Below are positions 5,798-9,379 of a stretch of 9,379 nt of DNA, in pieces (the stretch's first letter is position 1; every line of letters begins with the position of its first letter). The position numbers and the translations under genes are program-made. The notes beneath the pieces are model-generated. The model was given only the letters and a program-made list of their open reading frames with translations, searched no databases and was not told where the DNA came from. This stretch comes from an uncultured Flavobacteriales bacterium (GTDB lineage Bacteria > Bacteroidota > Bacteroidia > Palsa-965): positions 1-9,379 of the forward strand of contig CAMLEF010000171.1 in NCBI GenBank assembly GCA_946478675.1, given 5' to 3'.

Positions 5798-7303
5798 TTA
5801 TTTCCCGAAATCGTATTCGAGAACAGCAGTGCTCATCGGGCAATCCGGCTTAACTGCGTTATAGCGTGTTTTGTACGCCGCCTGTTTGGTCGTGGCGATG
5901 AGCGTGGGATCAGTGACCGTTGTTTTTTCCGCGATGAGCTTCACCTCCATCACGTAACCGCCGGGATTGATCTGCACGCTGAACGCAATGCGGCCGGTGC
6001 CGTTCGAGGTCGTTTCCAAAACAGGTTTTTCGATGATCGTGCGCGGCGCATCACAGGAAGGCTCTTCGTCTTCTGCTGTGCGATACACCTGCGGACGGTT
6101 CGAATAGCGGTTCACCATTGCTTTCGTATCGCCGTACGCTTCTTTCATCTTCGCTTTCGAATCCGCGTTGATCCACGACGGCAGCGAATCGTTTTCCCCC
6201 CACTGCGCCGGCAGCACGACGTAATTTTTATTCGAAGGGTCGGTGCCGCGATACACCCAGGTCGGTACGTAAGTGATTTTTGAAATTTTCACTTCGCCCG
6301 TCGTGACGTTCTTTGTCAGCTCTACGGTGAGAATGAGCCCGGCATCCTGTGTGCGCTTGCTTTGGTTCGAGATGAAATTTCCCATCGTCCAGGCGACGAG
6401 GCCGGAATCGACTTTCGAATGCTCGCCTTTGTAGAACGTCACCGGCCCGATCACGTGCGGATGCGAGCCGATGATGAGATCTGCTCCTGCTGCAATCGCC
6501 GTGCGCATCATCGTATCCTGCTTCGGCCACATCGGGTCCGGGCGGTACTCCACGCCCCAGTGATAAAACACGAGCACGATATCGGCGCCGGCAGCGCGTG
6601 CAGCAGCAGCATCGTTTTTCACGAGCGTGCTGTCGTACACGTTGAGCATGTAGGAATGCGCTGATGACGGATACGCGCCGTTGGTGCCGTACGTGTAATT
6701 GAGCACGCCCACTTTCACGCCGTGCAAATCGACAATGCGGATCGAATCGCGATCGTGCTGCGAAGCGAATGTTCCGGTGTATGAAAGATTATTTTTTTTG
6801 ATGATGCTGATGGTGCGTTGCAAACCTTCTTCGCCGGTGTCCATGCTGTGATTGTTTGCCGTTGCCAGCATGTCGAAGCCGGAAGCTTTCAGCGCAGCCA
6901 CGTATTCGTCGGGCGTGTTGAACGCGGGATAACCGGAAAATCCCCTCGAAGCGCCAGCCGTCGTCGTTTCGAGATTACCGATGACGAAATCGGATTTTTC
7001 GAAATACGGCTTTACCATTTCGAACGAAGGGACGAAGTCGTAGCTGCCGTCGGATTTGCGCGCGTTGTTGTATTGCGGGCTATGGCACATCAGGTCGCCG
7101 ACGAAGGTGAGCGTTACCGTCACAAAAGAATCGCGCTGCGGAATGGGCGGAACTGCTGCCTGAGCCTGCTGTGCATTTCCTTCGCTGAGGCGGATCAACC
7201 CGAACAAGACGGGGAACAACACGCCAAACAGCCAGAACGCTTCACCGGGAAACCGGAGCGTGCGGCGTTGCGGGGGACGGAATGTGCCTGCGAGGACGAC
7301 CAT
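5798..7303 (-). CDS. CapA-family metallophosphatase-like protein with TonB-CTD-like C-terminus
   Basis: This protein belongs to the CapA/PgsA family (PGA_cap, calcineurin-like phosphoesterase fold), named after poly-gamma-glutamate capsule proteins. The motifs are in order: GDLM (GD at 69-70), GNLE (109-112), ANNH (149-152), YHWG (247-250) and GSHPHV (from 279), giving the usual metal-binding Asp, Asn and His residues. The ATG at 7303 gives 501 residues. An in-frame TTG at 7315 would add four. Residues 1-25 are basic and precede a hydrophobic segment (about 25-38), so the protein is probably exported or anchored with the enzyme domain outside the cytoplasm. Residues 435-501 do not belong to CapA and resemble a TonB/AgmX-type C-terminal domain (GRIAFSVQI..GG.V..VK, TDPTLI, AAYKTRYN, LEYDFGK). 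No capB/capC-like genes are adjacent, so poly-gamma-glutamate synthesis should not be assumed. I found no exact -7 promoter element upstream on this strand. Confidence 0.88.
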   Translation of the reverse strand: MVVLAGTFRPPQRRTLRFPGEAFWLFGVLFPVLFGLIRLSEGNAQQAQAAVPPIPQRDSFVTVTLTFVGDLMCHSPQYNNARKSDGSYDFVPSFEMVKPYFEKSDFVIGNLETTTAGASRGFSGYPAFNTPDEYVAALKASGFDMLATANNHSMDTGEEGLQRTISIIKKNNLSYTGTFASQHDRDSIRIVDLHGVKVGVLNYTYGTNGAYPSSAHSYMLNVYDSTLVKNDAAAARAAGADIVLVFYHWGVEYRPDPMWPKQDTMMRTAIAAGADLIIGSHPHVIGPVTFYKGEHSKVDSGLVAWTMGNFISNQSKRTQDAGLILTVELTKNVTTGEVKISKITYVPTWVYRGTDPSNKNYVVLPAQWGENDSLPSWINADSKAKMKEAYGDTKAMVNRYSNRPQVYRTAEDEEPSCDAPRTIIEKPVLETTSNGTGRIAFSVQINPGGYVMEVKLIAEKTTVTDPTLIATTKQAAYKTRYNAVKPDCPMSTAVLEYDFGK

Positions 7304-7428
7304 AAAGGGCTGCAAAGAAAAGGTTTTACGTGCGATGACCGAAGAGGTTGCAAAACAAGTGCCGGGAGATAATGGGTAATTGTTCGCCGGGAAGTTTTAA
7401 CTGCCTTTGTCAGCGGACGTGGACGAAA

Positions 7429-7501
7429 TTTTGCCACCAAGGCACGAAGACACAAAGACGGCTACCGTGAAACTTAGTGCCTTAGTGTCTTTGTGGCAAA
7501 A
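7429..7501. repeat. Inverted array of degenerate 8-bp repeats in the divergent gap
   Basis: The left arm has octads of type NAAGRCAC: CAAGGCAC (7438-7445), GAAGACAC (7446-7453) and AAAGACGG (7454-7461). The right arm has their complements: CTTAGTGC (7473-7480), CTTAGTGT (7481-7488) and CTTTGTGG (7489-7496). The outer TTTTGCCAC (7429-7437) pairs perfectly with 7493-7501. About 24 of 29 arm positions can pair around a central spacer. It lies between the divergent CapA-like and tetR genes and could end read-through or separate their promoters. The rest of the gap toward the CapA-like gene (7304-7428) shows nothing I can name. Confidence 0.75.
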
Positions 7502-7523
7502 CTTTTTATCTCCGCAATTTCTC

Positions 7524-7555
7524 TTGGAATTTTGAAAATAAACCCGTTACCTTTG
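7524..7555 (+). promoter_or_regulatory. Promoter of the tetR-hlyD-ABC operon (TTG-N21-TACCTTTG)
   Basis: TTG at 7524-7526 and TACCTTTG at 7548-7555 are 21 bases apart, identical in elements and spacing to the promoter at 4915. The -7 element lies 44 bases upstream of the tetR ATG. The probable transcription start falls inside the adjoining palindrome. Confidence 0.75.
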
Positions 7556-7575
7556 TTAACCATTTGGTTAAACCA
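7556..7575. promoter_or_regulatory. Probable TetR-family operator, palindrome TTAACCA-TT-TGGTTAA
   Basis: A perfect 7-2-7 inverted repeat occupies 7556-7571 and starts on the base after the -7 element. A second, overlapping palindrome TGGTT-A-AACCA (7565-7575) shares its right half, so three AACCA/TGGTT half-sites are present. A repressor dimer bound here would cover the start of transcription, which fits autorepression by the TetR-family protein encoded 25 bases downstream. Assignment to that regulator is an inference from position and symmetry. Confidence 0.7.
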
Positions 7576-7576
7576 C

Positions 7577-7603
7577 ATGGATAAACGCCCCCGGCAAGAA
7601 TGA
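7577..7603 (+). other. Possible 8-codon leader ORF overlapping the tetR start
   Basis: ATG at 7577 opens an 8-residue frame (MDKRPRQE) that ends in TGA at 7601-7603. That stop overlaps the tetR ATG (7600-7602) in an ATGA arrangement. It would be the first AUG on the predicted transcript and could couple translation into tetR. An ORF this short arises easily by chance, so only its position makes it notable. Confidence 0.25.
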
Positions 7604-8217
7604 AAAAAGCTCCTGACACGGCACCACAGCGGATTTACGACACCGCACGGAAGATCTTCCGGGAAAAAGGATTCGACGGCGCGCGCATGCAGGAGATCGC
7701 GGACGAAGCGAAGATCAACAAGGCGCTGCTGCATTATTATTTCAAATCGAAAGAGAAGCTGTTCCAGGAAATCCTGCGCGAAGACGTGATGAGCTTCGTC
7801 GGTTCTGTTGCTTTCGTGGTGAACAACCCGGCAACAACCTGGCAGGAAAAGATCCGCCTGATCTCATCGACGTACATCGAATTCCTGAAAGTGAATCCCG
7901 GCATCCCCATTTTCGTCCTGAATGAGCTCAGCCGCAACGGGGGCGCTTTTCTCCGCGAGCTGCCGTTTCCGACGCTGATCCGTCAATCCGTATTCATGCA
8001 GCAGATCGTCGCGGCGCAAAAGGAAAAAGAAATCATCGCCATCGACCCGATGCAGATCGTCGTCACCGTAATTTCCGGCCTCGTGTTTCCGTTCGCCGCC
8101 AAACCGATGGTGATGATGATGGGCGGGCTCGACGAACAACAGCTTGCGAAACTCATTGATGAACGAAAAACGCTGGTGCCCGATATGGTCATCGGCTTTC
8201 TTGAAATAAAAAAATGA
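7600..8217 (+). CDS. TetR/AcrR-family transcriptional regulator of an export operon
   Basis: TetR-family proteins are dimeric repressors released from DNA by a small ligand. The 205-residue product has the typical N-terminal DNA-binding domain at about residues 8-58. It includes IFREKGFDGARMQEIADEA and the recognition-helix region KINKALLHYYFKSKEKLF (about 38-55). The remaining ~145 residues form the helical ligand/dimer domain, whose specificity cannot be read from sequence. The stop codon overlaps the ATG of the HlyD-like gene (ATGA, 8214-8217), so the two are translationally coupled. The palindrome at 7556-7575 is the likely operator. The order regulator, membrane fusion protein, ABC ATPase parallels E. 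coli cecR-ybhGFSR. It is named by family only; the effector is unknown. Confidence 0.93.
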   Translation: MKKAPDTAPQRIYDTARKIFREKGFDGARMQEIADEAKINKALLHYYFKSKEKLFQEILREDVMSFVGSVAFVVNNPATTWQEKIRLISSTYIEFLKVNPGIPIFVLNELSRNGGAFLRELPFPTLIRQSVFMQQIVAAQKEKEIIAIDPMQIVVTVISGLVFPFAAKPMVMMMGGLDEQQLAKLIDERKTLVPDMVIGFLEIKK

Positions 8218-9116
8218 ACGTGATGAAACCTCGCACCTTTCTTTTTCCGCTGATCGTTCCGCTGTTGCTCGCTTCGTGCAGCCCGAACGAAAAAACGGCC
8301 GATGCTTACGGCAATTTCGAAGCGGAAGAAACCGTCGTCTCTTCGGAAGCGCAGGGACGCCTCTTTGTTTTTTCGGTGGAAGAAGGACAGCAGCTGAAAG
8401 TGAACGAAGAGATCGGTCTCGTCGACACGCTGCAGCTTTACCTGAAGAAAAAACAAATCGAAGCTTCGATCGCCGCGCTGCACAAGAAACTGCCCGACCG
8501 CACGCAGCTTTCCGTGATTCAGCAGCAGCTCGACAATGCGAAACGCGAGCAGAAACGCATCGAAAGCCTCGTGACGGCCGGCGCCGCGCCCAGCAAAAAC
8601 CTCGACGACATCAACGAGCAGCTCGCGGTGCTGGAGAAGCAGAAAGCCGCGTTGGAAAACCAGCTGAATTCGCAGAGCTCCGGCATTCTCGCCGAATCGG
8701 ACCCGCTCGCAGTACAAGCGCTGCAGCTCAACGACCAGCTCGCGAAATGCCACATCCTCAACCCGGCGAGCGGCACGGTGACGGCGAAATTCGCGCGGCA
8801 GGGAGAAGTCGTCGCCTTCGGAAAACCGCTGTACAAGATCGCCGACCTGCAGAACATGATCCTGCGCGCCTACATTTCCGGCGAACAGCTTTCGCAGGTG
8901 AAGATCGGCCAGAAAGTAAACGTCAGCATCGACGCCGGTGAAGGAAAAATGAAAACGTACGAGGGCACCGTCACGTGGGTCAGCGACCGCGCGGAATTCA
9001 CGCCGAAGCTCATCCAGACGAAAGCCGAACGCGTCAACCTCGTGTACGCCGTCAAGATCAAAGTAACGAACGACGGCGCGATCAAATCCGGCATGCCGGC
9101 TGAAGTAAATTTTTAA
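8214..9116 (+). CDS. HlyD/YbhG-family membrane fusion lipoprotein of an ABC exporter
   Basis: Periplasmic adaptor proteins of this kind link an inner-membrane ABC exporter to an outer-membrane channel. The 300-residue product starts at ATG 8214, overlapping the tetR stop; an in-frame ATG at 8223 is an alternative. The signal has a lipobox LASC with the lipidated Cys at residue 22, so the N-terminus should be a lipid anchor rather than a membrane helix. A split biotinyl-lipoyl domain occupies about 39-70 and 178-210, flanking an alpha-helical hairpin (about 72-175) rich in Gln, Lys, Glu and Leu with coiled-coil character. A beta-barrel segment follows (about 215-258). The FTPKLIQTKAERVNLVYAVK stretch near the C-terminus is, from memory, typical of the YbhG-like branch. 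The ATPase gene begins 11 bases downstream. The transported substrate is unknown. Confidence 0.92.
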   Translation: MNVMKPRTFLFPLIVPLLLASCSPNEKTADAYGNFEAEETVVSSEAQGRLFVFSVEEGQQLKVNEEIGLVDTLQLYLKKKQIEASIAALHKKLPDRTQLSVIQQQLDNAKREQKRIESLVTAGAAPSKNLDDINEQLAVLEKQKAALENQLNSQSSGILAESDPLAVQALQLNDQLAKCHILNPASGTVTAKFARQGEVVAFGKPLYKIADLQNMILRAYISGEQLSQVKIGQKVNVSIDAGEGKMKTYEGTVTWVSDRAEFTPKLIQTKAERVNLVYAVKIKVTNDGAIKSGMPAEVNF

Positions 9117-9127
9117 GCGCGAAAAAA

Positions 9128-9379
9128 ATGTCTTCCATTCTCGTCGAGCAGATCGGAAAAAAATACGGCGACGTCACCGCGCTGGAGGACATTTCTTTTG
9201 ACGTGAAGAAAGGCGAACTGTTCGGATTGATCGGTCCTGACGGCGCAGGCAAAACGAGCCTCTTCAAAATTCTCGTTACGCTGTTATTGCCGAATAGCGG
9301 ACGCGCTTCCGTGGAAGGAATGGATGTGATCAAAGACTACCGCGAGATCCGGCAGCACATCGGGTACATGCCGGGAAAA
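9128..9379 (+). CDS. ABC transporter ATP-binding protein, N-terminal part (3' end outside window)
   Basis: Only the first 84 residues are visible. The Walker A motif GPDGAGKTS lies at 36-44, preceded by the usual YGDVTALEDISFDVKKGELFGLIG lead. The fragment ends in IGYMPGK, where the Q-loop normally begins; the glutamine position appears to be Gly here. To my knowledge GPDGAGKT and YMPG are typical of YbhF-like ATPases, which in E. coli carry two ATP-binding domains in one chain. The signature motif, Walker B and any second domain lie beyond the window. The start at ATG 9128 is 11 bases after the upstream stop codon, so it is in the same operon, and permease genes are expected next. The protein would energise export through the adjacent HlyD-like adaptor. 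Confidence 0.93.
   Translation, partial: MSSILVEQIGKKYGDVTALEDISFDVKKGELFGLIGPDGAGKTSLFKILVTLLLPNSGRASVEGMDVIKDYREIRQHIGYMPGK

Noticed and set aside
5798..7303. Poly-gamma-glutamate capsule locus
   Set aside because: Only a CapA-family protein is present. There are no capB, capC or ligase genes nearby, and lone CapA-like proteins are common in this phylum.
7983..8753. 256-codon minus-strand frame across the tetR-hlyD junction
   Set aside because: It covers the ends of two overlapping, well-identified genes on the plus strand and shows no domain of its own.

Overview
The window looks like an ordinary chromosomal segment of a Bacteroidota bacterium with fairly GC-rich coding regions, possibly from the Chitinophagales. 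The clues are TAnnTTTG-type -7 promoter elements with an upstream TTG (two share the exact form TTG-N21-TACCTTTG), absence of clear Shine-Dalgarno sequences, secreted proteins whose signal peptides end in -AQ, a short TatA next to gatA, and a TetR/HlyD/ABC export operon. No tRNA, rRNA, CRISPR array, transposase or phage gene was seen.

Layout. Positions 1-411 hold the C-terminal part of a Mn-type superoxide dismutase, followed by an inverted array of 7-bp repeats. Positions 612-1223 encode a multi-pass membrane protein with a Gln/Tyr/Pro-rich tail. Its first 16 codons are nearly identical to those of tatA (1363-1557), which lies after a strong hairpin. gatA (1611-3035) follows tatA closely, uses a TTG start, and that start abuts four 7-bp repeats. 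A gap of about 320 bp holds a 24-bp perfect inverted-repeat terminator, a weaker terminator-like hairpin, a candidate promoter and a leader hairpin. Then come a MltD-like lytic transglycosylase with LysM domains (3356-4867) and an exported, probably beta-barrel protein of unknown function (4961-5701). That gene converges on a minus-strand CapA-family metallophosphatase (5798-7303) whose C-terminus resembles a TonB C-terminal domain. The divergent gap beyond it holds an inverted array of 8-bp repeats, a clear promoter and a palindromic operator. These lead into an efflux operon: TetR regulator (7600-8217), HlyD-type lipoprotein (8214-9116) and ABC ATPase (9128 to the window end).

How the genes work together. 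The last three genes look like one regulated transcription unit, comparable to the E. coli cecR-ybhGFSR arrangement. The regulator probably represses its own operon through the palindrome that immediately follows the -7 element, and the permeases should lie just beyond the window. TatA, the transglycosylase, the beta-barrel candidate and the CapA-like protein are all envelope-related. The SOD and GatA are housekeeping enzymes.

No new multi-gene system is evident. The points most worth a second look are the CapA/TonB-like fusion, the shared N-terminus of the membrane protein and TatA, the four unrelated 7-8 bp degenerate repeat arrays confined to gene boundaries, and the TetR leader region with its operator and an 8-codon upstream ORF.
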